This document shows, one piece after another, positions 22,701-35,600 of a stretch of 64,000 nt of DNA; positions within the stretch are counted from its first letter, which is position 1; each line of letters opens with the position of its first letter. The translations under genes and the position numbers were made by a program. Origin of the DNA: Spinacia oleracea (Eukaryota; Streptophyta; Magnoliopsida; Caryophyllales; Amaranthaceae). Where the stretch lies: NCBI RefSeq assembly GCF_020520425.1, contig NC_079487.1:134066385-134130384 (forward strand), in the 5' to 3' direction. The notes beneath the pieces are model-generated. The model did no database searches and was not told the DNA's origin. It saw nothing but the letters and a program-made list of their open reading frames with translations.

Positions 22701-25700
22701 AAATTTGAGAATTTTTTACTCTACACTAATTCACCAATCAGTAAAAGCATACTCCTAATGCCTCCTAATGCCCGAGTGATATTTGGCCGGAAACATAAAT
22801 ATCAGAGTCAGGATTAGTATTGAATGATGATTGAGAAAAAGTAACCTCGATAATAGTTTAATTACCCTGGAGGTCCAATGTACTACTAAAACTAACTCAG
22901 AGATCAAACCCCAATAAGTGGAATCCATGTCGTGGAAAAGAGAACACAGGAAAGAGAAGTCACTGAATAAACTCTCCACAACTAAAGATACTTTGAAAGA
23001 TATTGTGTAAGCGAATAAGGAATTAAGGATATATGTATAAACTTGCAACTGTGATTCAAAAGATAGTAGCAGTTTTTAAAAGAATATAGCTAAAGCACAA
23101 ACGCAGGAAGGAAAAGGGAGATGCATGGTAACTTCGTAACAGGATTCATGGTTTTTAAAAGGAAACATAAACCTTAAGGGTTTTTTGTACCACTTTAAAA
23201 GTTATCATGTCATACTATCATAGTACCACACAGTTTATATCAACAGAATTGCGTAATACAAATCCTACTACGGAGAATTTTAATTCTTAGACTGCATATA
23301 ATAGCCAAATAACCTGACAGTTTTAATAAAGTTGGGTGATTCTGATACATACCTCTAACCGTCTCAAGGTCTCCAGCAAAGAGATGTGTTTGTGTTGAAG
23401 AGCTGTAAATTGATTCTTCAGCTCAGAGACTTCTACGAGCATAATAGACTCGCAATCTTTAATCACTGGCTCAGCAACACCTTCCTGTAACATCCTTCGT
23501 CGAAGGTTATCTGTTGACACAAGAATGTCTTCAGGAGAAAATTCATTGCTTGAGAGCACCCTGGGGAAAAGATCTTTTGCAGCTAACAGTGCCTCAATCC
23601 ATGCTGCTCTGTCTTCTTTGGACACACAGCGTAAGTGAAGAGTCTTTGTTCCAGTAAATATGCTCAGTCTTTTATCATCTGACTTGCTTGCACGAACGGA
23701 AGAAACCTGTAATGCACAAACAACAGATGAGCCATCTCTGGGGAAAATAACAACTAATCAACTATCACAAGCTAATAGCACATCTGCAGGAAACTACATC
23801 TTCTACACAGGAAGGCCTTTCCATTTTCATTTCTGTTACCGCCAGTTCCAATACAGAATAAATAACATTCAAATGACAACTATAAGATTCTATCTTGACC
23901 AAGCAGCAGAACCCTTATCAATAATATTAATAAAAATGATATATGACCAGGTCTCTTCAAAATTGAATAAACAAATAGCATGTGAGTGGAAGGCTGATGA
24001 ATTGTTAAATTTCAGACTAAACAGGGCCACGTAAAAATCAGAGTTGTTTTTAACCATAGGAGCTATCAATCAATATAACAGTCTTTCAATGATAAAATAG
24101 AAAAGCTAAGGTGAACCTCAGGAAAAACAGTTTTTCAAATGTAACACTACCTAGTGCCAATTTATACTAAATTCAATACATATAGTCATACACTGACTGT
24201 TAGATGCAAGCTTCAGCCATGAACAAGCTATATAAGTCTGCTGACAAGTTCATGCCAAGCAAAGCAGTAGAAAACCACCTACCCTATAGTATGTTCTGTT
24301 CAAACCTTCCCTCAAACATTTTCTACGCAATACAGTCTTTGGTTCGTTACCGTACAAATGGTCCCAAAAAACTTATCAGAAAGAGGAATAATATTGAGCA
24401 GAGAAAAACAACTCAAATTTGGAAGTCAGACATGATACAAAAATATCTAACACACATCAAAGGAAACTTCCTAACTAAAAACTTAGAGACATTCAATCCA
24501 TGCAACGTCATAGAAGTTGGGAAATTTAGCACAAGAGAACAGCTCGCCACAAACTGGAATGACTTTTGTGGTCCAACGTATATAAGCATCCCACAGTGCC
24601 AAAAATTAAGGGCAAAAAAGGTGTTCAAAAATATAAAGAACAAAGCAAAGGTATGCACTGCAATGCAATAACATTAACAAGGGCGTTGTCTATATAGTGA
24701 ATCTTCACTTAAGAGAACAGAGCGCATTCCCTCTCCCCCCCCCCCCCCCCCCCTTTTCAACCTTCTATGTCCCAACATTGCTTCAAAGATACTTCACACT
24801 AATTTATTTGTTGCACATTTTGATTCAACCAACCAGACAAAGGCATTTATCCTATAGTGAACCAATCTATAAAACTAACTTAAATTGAAATGTGATTTTA
24901 ATCTTTGTTATTCAGAATTTCAGACTATATTTTCAGCCAAAGTGCCTAATTCTAACCCATGGAATCAATCCAAATACTACATAAAGAAATACCCAGTGCG
25001 AACTCTTTGGATCCACACCAACACCAGTCACAGCCAATGTCTTTTGTTTTTCTTTTAAAGTCCATCTAACACAGAGTTTAAACAAATGAACCCGCTTATC
25101 CTATTCCACTACAACCACAACTCCCACCAAAAGAACATGGCTTTCCTACAGAGGTCCAAATGTACACAGCCGGACAAGATAACACCTAATTTCACAGAAT
25201 ATCTAACAAAACAATCACATTACAATATCACCCTACTATTAACAAACACAAACTAACAACAAAACACCACAACAAAAATTAAACCATGCAACTCCATCAC
25301 AATTCATAACAAGAAAGCTAACAATTTAACAAAAATGTAAAGGCATTTCAAAATCAAAATCAGACCTTCAAATGAACTTCTCCATAGGGCTTCCACAGCT
25401 TATTATAAGTTGACAAACTATTACTACTACTAACCCTAATACCATTACTACTAAACCCATTATTATTACTACTAATTCCACTACTATTGTTCTTCCTCAT
25501 ATACTTAACAGACTCCTCCCCAATCACTCTCCCACCATTTTTATCTCTCCTAGGGCTCGAACCAGAGACCATGATCTTATCCGGGCCGTGCAATTTATAA
25601 TAAGATAACACCCCATCTTCTAAAACAAACCACCTTGACCTCCACCCTTTCCCATAATTCACCCATTTGTACAGGATCCCAGCTACCGCACCACCACCAT

Positions 25701-26004
25701 TACCACCGTATAGCCTCGAATCTCTACCGTTCATCGCCATCACATCCTCTGCTTCATGGTGATGCAGCTGATCCAACGCCGTTGTTGCGGTACTACTGCT
25801 AACAGACGATACTTGAGCGGAGTAACTATGCCTCGAAAACCCCAGATTGATTCCGTTCCCATTGTTGCCGATTTGATGATGGTGGTAGTTTTTTAGAGAG
25901 GTGGAGGGTTCGAACCCTGTTTCTGTCGGTTTCACGATCACGTTTCCGGTGGGGGGTTTCTCCCGATCGACAGAAACTGGGGCAATGCAGCAAAGGGGGT
26001 TCAT
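16733..26004 (-). CDS. Oxysterol-binding protein-related protein, plant ORP1/2 class
   Basis: Eight exons (26004-25366, 23706-23353, 22574-22487, 20559-20102, 19663-19508, 19278-18970, 18086-17742, 16924-16733) splice in phase to 846 residues. The family moves sterol and/or PI4P between membranes at contact sites. A PH domain starts near residue 106 ([20 protein letters not shown]) and is split by a long Ser/Asn-rich insert (about 147-203). A coiled segment follows (about 300-331), then an acidic tract with YFDTND (395-400), then the lipid-transfer domain (about 430-800). The OSBP fingerprint is present as EKVSHHP (564-570), with the HH pair that binds the PI4P phosphate in yeast Osh4. K774, E778 and R782 keep the K-x3-E-x3-R spacing of Osh4. 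No transmembrane segment is seen. Assignment to ORP1 versus ORP2 is uncertain. Confidence 0.92.
20560..22486 (-). other. ORP intron 3 with gene-like insert
   Basis: This 1.9-kb intron contains, at about 21130-21600 on the plus strand, a pyrimidine-rich leader-like stretch followed by a reading frame resembling a plastid presequence ([20 protein letters not shown]). It lacks a supported ATG in good context and soon reaches a stop. A captured gene fragment or an old insertion is possible; the ends are not defined. The region at 20720-20880 also looks repeat-like. Confidence 0.35.
23707..25365 (-). other. ORP intron 1 with poly-C tract
   Basis: The first intron is about 1.66 kb. It includes a run of about 18 C at 24736-24753 (on the plus strand), a likely length-unstable tract. 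No coding feature in it is supported; the longer ORFs at 23660-24671 contain no recognisable domain. Confidence 0.5.
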
Positions 26005-28427
26005 TTTTCTTTTTGAGGAGAGAGAAAATGGGTGTTCGGATTTTGGGTTTTGCTACATTGAAGGGGAGAGAAAGTGGTGGGTTGAGGAGAGAGAATAGGT
26101 GGGTTGCAGCAGATCCATTAAATTGACACTGATGAAGTGCAGCAGCAGAGCATCAGAACCAATTTATTAAATGAAAATAAACAAATAAAAATCAAATTAG
26201 GAGAGAGAATAATTAGAATAATAAATGGGATTTGGGGAGGAGTAAAATTAAAATGAATGCGAATCAAGAAAAGTATGAAAGAGGAAATGTGTTGCAGGGA
26301 ATTGAATTGAATTGGGGTTGAAGGAGGGAGGAAGAAGAAGAAGAAGAAGTGGAGGAGGAGTGAGAATAGGAAGAAGGGGGGCAGGTAATGATTGTGAGAG
26401 GGAGACAGGTAACATGAACCCTTTTTTGGGCACTTCTTACTTGGCCTTAACCCATTGCAAATTTGTGAGTTGTGGGGGCTACTTTGGTAAATGTCTAGTT
26501 TTTAACCAACCAACTTTTGTAAAAAGTTGAATAAAATTTGACATATGTCTAATACGGATCAGAAAATGAGATGCGTTATATTCACCTTATTTCAAATTCA
26601 GTATATTCATTTGAATTCTATTTGGTTTCAATTGTGTTTAATAAGATTATCCTGTTGAATTTTTTCAGATCACGTACAATAAGTTTTAATCATGCGAAAA
26701 GGTATATGCAAATTTAGGTGAAAAAACACACTTAAATTATTTTCTTTTGTTTTCGTTATATTATTGTAAGAGATGAAGTCGAAAATAGTTGTTGTTAAAA
26801 AGAACAGAAAAAACTAAGGATAAATAAAAAAAGAGAGAGCGTGAATATGTGTGAATATTGTGGGGTTTGCAAAACAATTGAAGTTGTGGGGGAAAAAAGT
26901 TAACACATTGAAATCTAAAGTGGGTATAGCAAAATGATCAAGTTGATAAGAGTAATTAGTAGGAAAGTATGTAACGGTTTTATATCCAAATAAGGATTGA
27001 GTAAGACATGTCTCATATGCATAGTACTAATTTATTTAGAGGTGCGAAAAAGTTTGTCGGAATCCGCCTTACACTAAATAAAAATGAGACGTAAAAGGCT
27101 TCTTTTTTAACCAAACATCCTTGAAATATTACTTCAATTGATCGATTTAACCAAAAATAAATAAATTTCAAGGTATTGACTATCAAGAAGATTTGACAAT
27201 AACTTATAGCCATAGAAATATCAGCCACGAAGTACTTTGTCAAGTTTTGGATTATTGTATACGTCATTGTCACACGTTTATTTTCATTCCACTATTGGTG
27301 GCAATAAGATGGAAAGGTATTACGCATGATAATTTTTAATTTTTGTCCGAGTAATAGTCATGTGTTCCTTGTTCATCGGAATATTATATTCATAAAACGT
27401 CTCATGTATATAACAATAAACGATGAATAATTAAATGAAATACAGCTAGAAAAGATAACATAATATTTCTTCCAATCTGTTAATAAAAAAAATGACTTTT
27501 AATGTAACATTAAGTGTATTTTCTTGTGGATGTCGACTAAGCTAGTTTAATCGTTTAAAGAAAGTAATTAAAATGTGGATAATGATAATCCATAAATGAT
27601 AAGGCGAAGGGGCATGTATTAATAGATTTGCATTAGAGCATCAAGTCTGATTTTATGGGGATTAAAATAGAAGAATGCATCAATTATTTGAAAGCTAAGC
27701 ATGATTCTCTCATAATGCATGTGGAAGTGTGGAAACAACAATTCTTTGTCATCTTATCACAATGCAACTTTACATGTTAATGCTTAGTTATAGAGATCTT
27801 AGTGGTTTTATTTTATCTTACGTGCATGTACTATGCATGTTTAAAAGTATTGGTTGAGATTTTGAGAAACATGGACCTACTCTATTTTATTTTATTTTCT
27901 TAAAATTTTATGGGAGGGAATTGAAAATAGTATTAATAATAGGTTATATACTTATATGGTATCTACAAATTTAAAATGCTTATTGACATATGTGGAACCA
28001 TAAATCATGGAGAAATTAAATTATACCTTATCTGAAGGGAACAAGTAAGAAAATTTACTTATTTTTTTTCGAAATTTTAAATACTTTAAACTACTCTGTA
28101 GTTTTTTCGAAAAATCGGAACTTAGGGGATGTTGAGGCTCTCGACGTCCCCCTGATATTCCGCCCCTGATTATTGACCAAAATCAAAGAAATATATACTT
28201 AGAGAACTAACACAATCATAAGTCATATGCCTTCCACTCAAATGTAATTACTTAACTTTGAGAAGTGAAACAAGACATTTTATATCAAATATAATAATGT
28301 GTTAATGATATATTTCGAGAAAAAAGACGCTTTTAAATAAAAATACATCTTTCCAATCTACCATGGTAGAAAATAGAAATTGTCAAATATAGATGATAAT
28401 GATAACATCATAGAAACAATTGATATT
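26005..28427. other. Divergent ORP/ARP3 intergenic region
   Basis: The part just above 26004 is ORP 5' UTR and promoter, with GA-rich tracts (GAGAGAGAA at 26010-26100) and a GAA-rich run at about 26320-26360. Beyond that the DNA is AT-rich with no supported gene. ORP and ARP3 point away from each other here with about 3.7 kb between start codons. Confidence 0.5.
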
Positions 28428-28753
28428 CAAAAGGTCTTGCGCGCACAAGGTGCACAATAAATTTATTGTACACCAATATAACTTTTACTCATTTTCTTGT
28501 AACTTTAACCTAGTTTTGATTAACTTTTATATTAGTAAAAAAAAGTTGATAGATAAACATTTTAAAGGGTTATATGATTAATTTTATACATTATTAGAAA
28601 TTTTGAAGAAATAAGTTTTATTAAAAATGAAAAAAAATTCACTAAAAAATAGATAACTTTTACATATATAAGCTTGACTTTTAAGCAATTTGAGTTAACT
28701 TTTACTCTAATGTACAATATTTATTGTACAACCTTTGTAAATAAGAATTTGTG
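28428..28753 (-). mobile_element. Palindrome-rich MITE, copy D (perfect 9-bp TSD)
   Basis: The element reads CAAAAGGTCTTG...AAGAATTTGTG on the plus strand and is the inverted form of the copies at 47172, 48828 and 59780. It is bounded by the perfect 9-bp duplication ATTGATATT (28419-28427 and 28754-28762). Inside each end lies a GTACAATAAAT-type palindrome. The 9-bp target suggests a Mutator-like origin although the outermost inverted repeat is weak. It lies about 0.9 kb upstream of the ARP3 start codon. Confidence 0.85.
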
Positions 28754-29013
28754 ATTGATATTATAGCTTCGAGTTTCCTTGCACAAGTACTTAAGTAAGT
28801 GTAAGTATAATAATATCAGGTCATATAAAAGTTGACTCGTGCAGGTCAATGCGTTCATGCTGATTGAGTTTGACTCCGAGTCCCTTCATATGATTTTGAG
28901 TTCAATGGTTTGTTTTCCAGTTTGATCGGTGTTTTCCTTTTCTACAAAAGTCAAAACATTACCGTAAAAAACTTATTGGTTTGTTTAGAAAAAAATCCTA
29001 CCTTTTGCCAATA

Positions 29014-29105
29014 AGGTCTTGACCTAGTGGTGATTCCCCCGCCCCATTTATAATTTATATTACCTTGCGGCTCATTCGCGAAAATAAATAAATAAATAAA
29101 TAAAT
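29014..29105 (+). mobile_element. Internally deleted SINE near ARP3 promoter
   Basis: It begins GGTCTTGACCTAGTGG (A-box half), then jumps to TGATTCCCCCGCCCCATTTA and the body TTATATTACCTTGCGGCTCA, ending in an (AAAT)n tail. The body matches the intact minus-strand SINE at 49273-49393, with the middle of the tRNA head missing. It lies just upstream of the ARP3 leader. Confidence 0.6.
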
Positions 29106-29665
29106 TTCCCACCTTCTTTTCAAAAGGATTGGGCTTTGTAGCCTTGGACAAACAACAAAGAAAGAGGCCCGTAAAGCAACACTTTGAATCTGCAAAACAC
29201 ATTCTCAGAAACCGAAGAGAGAGAAACAGACAACACATAGAGAGAGAAACAGAGGAAGTCGTTGAGTTGTTCTTGCTGTTGTTTAGCTGCTAAGCTAAGA
29301 ATCCCTCCATACTTACAAAACTCCCATCATCGAATAATCATTCATTCAACAAAAAAACAATCAAACGAATTCATGCAATCAAACCTTTGTTAATTGCCCA
29401 ATTGGGGAAGATTAAAAAGCAATTGAAATGATTGGAGTTGGTATTGCTGCATCATCATCATCATCATCAAGAAGAAGAATTGGTGATCATCGTCGTCAAA
29501 GAACAGTAGCAGAAGTGTCACACTCATTGCTTAATTCAGTGCCCTATTTGTGGCGCTTTCAATGACCATGATCATTTGCTTTCAATCACCCTTCACTCGG
29601 ATCTCAGCTGCAGGTCCTGTTTCACAATCGTCATTTTCTCTCTCCTCTTTCTTTTTACTTCTCTC

Positions 29666-32600
29666 ATGGATGCTTCTTCCTATCGTCCTGCTGTCGTTAT
29701 CGACAATGGCACCGGGTATTTCTCTTTCTCTCTCTATGTTCATATTTGTGATTGGGTTTCTTGCAAAACTGGGATTTATTGTTATTTGAGCATTGTTTAT
29801 GGATTTGGTCAATGATAGATTTTTCATATGTGTTGTTGGTGTAAGGGAATTGTCTAATTGTAGCTTGCGCACCAAGTGTTCGATAAAATGCGTCTATGAT
29901 GAAGCTGACGTTTATGGTTGTTTGAAGTTTGATTTGGATTGGGGATGGATTTTCTTTTGTGTTGGATTTCACTGTAGGAAATCTAGAACGTTGGCGATGC
30001 TACTAAATGTTTGATGAAATGTGTGGAAAAAAGGAATGCCTTCTCTGCTTGAAGTTTGTTTAGAATTTGAATTGGTGCTTAGTGTTGGTGTATAGGAAAA
30101 TATTAGATTATTTTTTATCACAGGCACCAAGTGTTCGATGAATTTCTATCAATGGTCAATCAGACATTCTTCATTATCGTGAGTTTTATTTTAGATCGAT
30201 TATAGGTTTTTTACAAGCCGTGTGGATCCATGGGGAATGTTGAATTTTGGATAGCTAAACAAGTGTTCAATGCAATGTGGCTAATGATGAACGAGGTCAA
30301 AGACCCTTAAAGAGTGTCTGTGTTGGAAGACTTGGAACTAAATGTGGGTGCATATTAGAAGTAAGGAAGGCGTGGAACTGGGATTGACACTAGATTGTTC
30401 TGGCTACATATGGTTGGTAATTTGACATTTTCATAATGTTGAATTTCACTAGTAATGTGCATAAGGTTTTCTAAGGAAATAGTTCAATAAAATGAAGTTT
30501 AAATCAATTGAGTTTTATGCTGTGTGTTCTGGTTAAATGTATGTTTATTTTGGTTTCTTCTGTGCTGGTTTGGAATATTTGAATTCTAGCTTCATGTCCT
30601 AATTGTTAAATTGAAAGTTTCAATGATAATGTGATTGGAGTCATTTAAGTTAACACCTTCTTCACCAATCAATGCAGGTATACTAAAATGGGGTTTTCTG
30701 GGAATGTGGAACCTTGCTTCATAGTCCCAACAACTGTTGCAGTGAATGATTCTTTTGTAAACCAACCAAGAACATCGAATAAGGGCAGTAATTGGTTGAC
30801 TCAATATAATGCTGGCGTTATGGCTGATTTGGATTTTTTCATTGGAGATGAGGCATTGGCGAGATCTAGGTCTAGTAGTACTTATAGTTTGAACTATCCC
30901 ATTAAGAATGGGCAGGTGGAGAACTGGGATGCTATGGAAAGGTTTTGGCAACATTGTATTTTTAACTATTTACGCTGTGATCCAGAAGATCACCACTTCT
31001 TGTTGACCGAAAGTCCTCTGACACCTCCTGAAAGTCGAGAATATACAGGTGAAATCATGTTCGAGACTTTCAATGTTCCCGGGCTTTACATTGCAGTGCA
31101 GCCTGTGCTAGCTTTAGCTGCTGGTTACACTACATCAAAGGTTGGTTCCTTTCTTCATTTACGAGTTACAATTTTGTACAGTATTAAGCAATTTTCTGAT
31201 TTGGAAATTCAGTTACAAACTTCACACCTGCTTACCTTGAATTCCAGTCAGTTGTGGGGTGATTAAATGATTGTCACAGTTTAGCTATTTGGTTTAGATG
31301 TTTGGATTGTATCAAAATGAATTTGTAGCGTATTTAACATCCTATCATTATGTATTGTTGACTATTATGGTGTATTAAGTCTGAAATTGATAAATGCATT
31401 ATAAACTTGAACATTACTTACTGCTGACTTATTTGGCACTAAATATAATTATTAACTGCACCTCTTTATGAGATCAGTCAACTCTAATGAATTATGTAAG
31501 TAGCCTTACTCTATCCTTGAAGAACATGACATGCTATTTACTTCACTAACTTAGAATAGTTTAGGCTTCGCTTCTGTGGCGGGCATTAGTCAAGACTCAA
31601 GACTCATGAGTTATTGGTTAATTTTGCTCTCCTTGTTATACCTTATTACTAATTGCCGCTGCTGGTTGCTCATGCAGCCAACTGTCGTTCTTTTTGCTTG
31701 TTAGAAAACCGAGTTTATGTTCTGTTGATTGGATTAGTTAGAAGTAACACAGAATCACAATCTGAGCGATGACACTGAAAACGTTCTGAGCTGCTTGTCT
31801 ATTAAGGGAATCTGCGTGATGTATCATTTAGGTTATTTTGGTCAGCGTGATGGGATCCTGGTTGACTGATATACTAAACAAGTAAAAGTTATCTCATGAT
31901 AAGCATGGACATAGTTATCTCATACGAAGTATTATATCTTAAAAGGAAAGCAGTCAGTCAGTCACCACCAGTCCACCACCCGTCCACCAGGACCACCACC
32001 ATTATTGTTTGTATATGAAATTCGGTCTTGCACAAAATATTGTGTGGTGGAGCGTCTTGAATGTGCACTCCCTTAGGTGTAAATACAGGACAAAGACTTG
32101 TTAAACTTTCACACAGGATGGACGGCTGACTCTACACTCTCTTGGGTGTACTCTTATTGTCAAAACATGATTGTAAGACAAAGATCATTTTAGATACTAT
32201 ATATGTGGCTGTATACTTATATACGCATTGTACTTGTATAGAGTTGCTGATAAAATTTGGTCATTTAAGTGAAAAGAGAATGCAGCGGTAAACATGCATG
32301 TGCGCATATTATATATGTGGATATCCAAGAACTTCTCTTTTCTTGTGTCAGTTGCACAATGTTGATTTTATTGATGATATTTTTCCTTAGTGCGAGATGA
32401 CAGGGGTTGTAGTGGATGTTGGAGATGGGGGTACGCATGTTGTACCTGTTGCAGAGGGCTATGTTATTGGCAGCAGTATCAAGTCAATTCCCATTTCTGG
32501 AAAAGATGTCACCCTTTTCGTCCAACAGCTTATGCGGGTATTTTTCCTTGTTTTTCTATGCACATATACTATAATCTTAGAATTTTATGTCTATACTTTG

Positions 32601-35600
32601 TCGGATCAGTGTAAGTTGGCGTGTTTTTGGTTAGCATGATCACTCATCATTATCATTATCATTACCCCATTGCCTCAAAGAGGCTCCCGCAAGAAGCGGG
32701 GTAAGGGGGGTCGGATGTACGCAACCTTACCCCTGCAATTGCAGAGAGGTTGTTTCCAATTGACCCAAAAGCGATAACGGGGCGACCATCTTCTACTTCA
32801 TGGAAAGGAAGCAAAGAGGTTATAAGAGACATTTTGATTTAGTCCATTACATCCCACAGCCAAAAGAACAAATGAATCTTTGGCTCCATCGGAAATGGAC
32901 AGTTCTTGGTTAGCATGGTTACAGAAAAATAAATCCCATCTTCAAACTGCACCAAGACTGTTATTTTTTGGCATATCTTTGATTTAGACATTTGACTGCA
33001 GTTCATTATGCATAATAGGAGTCTGGTATAGGTAGAGGCTTGCAGGAGGAAGGTTCAGATAGAATCGATAGCCTTGAAAGCACATTGTCCACCAGGAAAT
33101 TCAGAGAGGGTTTGCAGAATTATAAAAAAATGACCTAAATTGTTTTAGTAAGACTTTATTATGTGCATCCTTTAAGTCTGTTTTTTCATTCCTTTTTAGG
33201 TGTTATATATTTTGAGTCAAATTTCAAGTCTTCATTATTGGGGACAATATCAAAGAAGAATATTGAAGTATTGAACAAGCTAGAGGCTAGAGCCATACAA
33301 TAAAAGTAGAAAACAACATGAACAGCAAATCAATTGAAGATATCAAAGCATGTGATTCAAATTATATGCGTACAAAGCTAGAGCCTTGCCCATGTTTTTT
33401 CACATGCACTATTTTTTTTAAAGAGGGTAGACAAGTTTCTCTCTATGCGCTGATACCACCAACCCTCTGATGCTGGTATATTAGTTTAGAATTGATTTCG
33501 AACACACTGCTAGACGCCTCTTATATTTCTAGCCTCTGATCAATTTCTAATTATGTCCAGTCTTCCCCTGGCTTTTGGTCTTGATGTGCTTTTGTGTAAT
33601 TGCAAATGTTATGTTGTTTAATCTTAACTTGCTGTTTCTTTGATTAATATTACTTCCCTTCATCATCGTGGATATCTGTGTTTATTTATGGCTTGGACGT
33701 CCAACTTCTTTCACATTGTCCTCTTGGGCTATCATTAAGTTGTTCATATTTCTATAGTAGCTCAACCATGTTGTTCCTGCATATTGACGTTAGTTATTGT
33801 AGGAAAGAGGAGAAAATGTGCCGCCGGAAGACTCCTTTGAAGTTGCTCGACAAGTGAAGGAGATGTATTGCTACACTTCTTCAGATATTGTCAAGGTACT
33901 ATTTTAATTGATATGAAGCTAGTAGCTAATATTGTCCATTACTTCAGAGTTACTATACTATGTTACTTAACTTTTGATGTATTCAGGAGTTCAACAAACA
34001 TGACAAGGAGCCTTCTAAATATATCAAACAATGGAAAGGGATAAAGCCAAAGACTGGAGCTCCATATACCTGTGATATTGGCTATGAGCGGTTCCTTGGT
34101 CCTGAGGTTTTCTCTCTTGCCATGCTTTTTTTTACAGTTAGATTTACTTCTATAACTGACCTTGTATATGGTGATGGAAGTATCTTGGTCCGTAGTTGTT
34201 GAATTTTGAAATATTTTTTTGTAACATAAAAATTCACAACTTCGCATTAAATGTGCTGTGTGCTAAGACTGCTAACGCAGGAATTAGGGATGACTAGGTG
34301 TACGCAGCCCTACTCCTAAATATCAAAAACTATGTTATCTGAGTAATGCTCGAGTGAATTAAATAAAAGTCATTTATTCATCACTTGGTGGTGTCTCAGC
34401 TGTCTCCTATTGCAAAGATATTGACATTGACTAATGTAGTTGCAAAACCTTGCTAATCACTGTATCATACGAGGTTGATTATGTTCATCTGTTGTCAATG
34501 ATTTTATCAGCTATAGGGGAAGCAGAGATCGTGGATAATGATATTGGCATCCCCATTGTGAGAGTAATTTTTTGTGCTCTACTCACAAAGAAGAGTGTCA
34601 AAATCATTTTCAAAGATCATTGTTACTCAATACATCCTTACTAACTCTTGATGTCATCGTATTCTCATTCTTCTCTGCTGGGAAGTGGGAACTGCTCATT
34701 AGCATTTTGACGTCTTCATCAATTGTCAACATTTAGTCTCTGTCTTTGTTATTTGGAATCCACTTATCTAAGCTTATTTAAACTTATCTGACCATTTGGT
34801 AGTCGTAAATTGATCTTGGGTAGTCTTTCTCTGAACTTGTTGGAACTTACTTCGTATATGAACTTAATAGAAATTTGGGATTCATCTGAACTAATAAACC
34901 TTATCTAAAAATTTTCCTGGAAAAAATTGGTAAAAGAACAAGACTGAAGTTTCAGTCTAGAGTATCTGGTCGAGGTAGCTAGGTCACGTCTTGCAGTCAA
35001 AGAAGTCATTTGTGACTTTGATGCATTGATAATATTACACACCAAAATTGTGATATTTTGTCTTATCTATTAACAGCCACATGGTTACGCCAGTCACTTG
35101 GTGCATGATCTTATAGTCACAGCGAGGACTATTAGCTCATAGCATAGTGGAGAGTCCTGTAAGCTTTTTCTTAGTTGACACATACAAAACAATTGAAGGA
35201 ACTCGTCTAGTCTGTGGGTTTATCATGCAGTATTGCAATTTATGTTTTGGAAAATATCCAAAATAAATGCAATTGCTTGACAGTATGTTTGGTATACGGT
35301 AATAAATGACGGTAATGGTAAAGAGTTTGTGAGTAATGTTGCAAGGAAAGCCTCATGCCAAAGTCCATGTTTCACAATCCCTTCTCCACGTATGCGTTTT
35401 TCTTCATAAACTTTCATCCCCACTCTACCACATCTAAAATGGTAATTAGTGGTAATGTAAATTTAAATAGAAAAACTTATATTTACAGTAGAGTTGTGTT
35501 ACCATGAATATTGACATGACGTTTTCTTACAAAATTAGACACAAGTCCACAATCAACTGCATTTTGTTTTGTTTTTTGTTGTTTTATTAGCTTGTTAGGA

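Noticed and set aside
24204-24671. 155-codon plus-strand frame in ORP intron 1
   Set aside because: No domain and low complexity; it lies antisense inside an intron whose flanking exons join cleanly.
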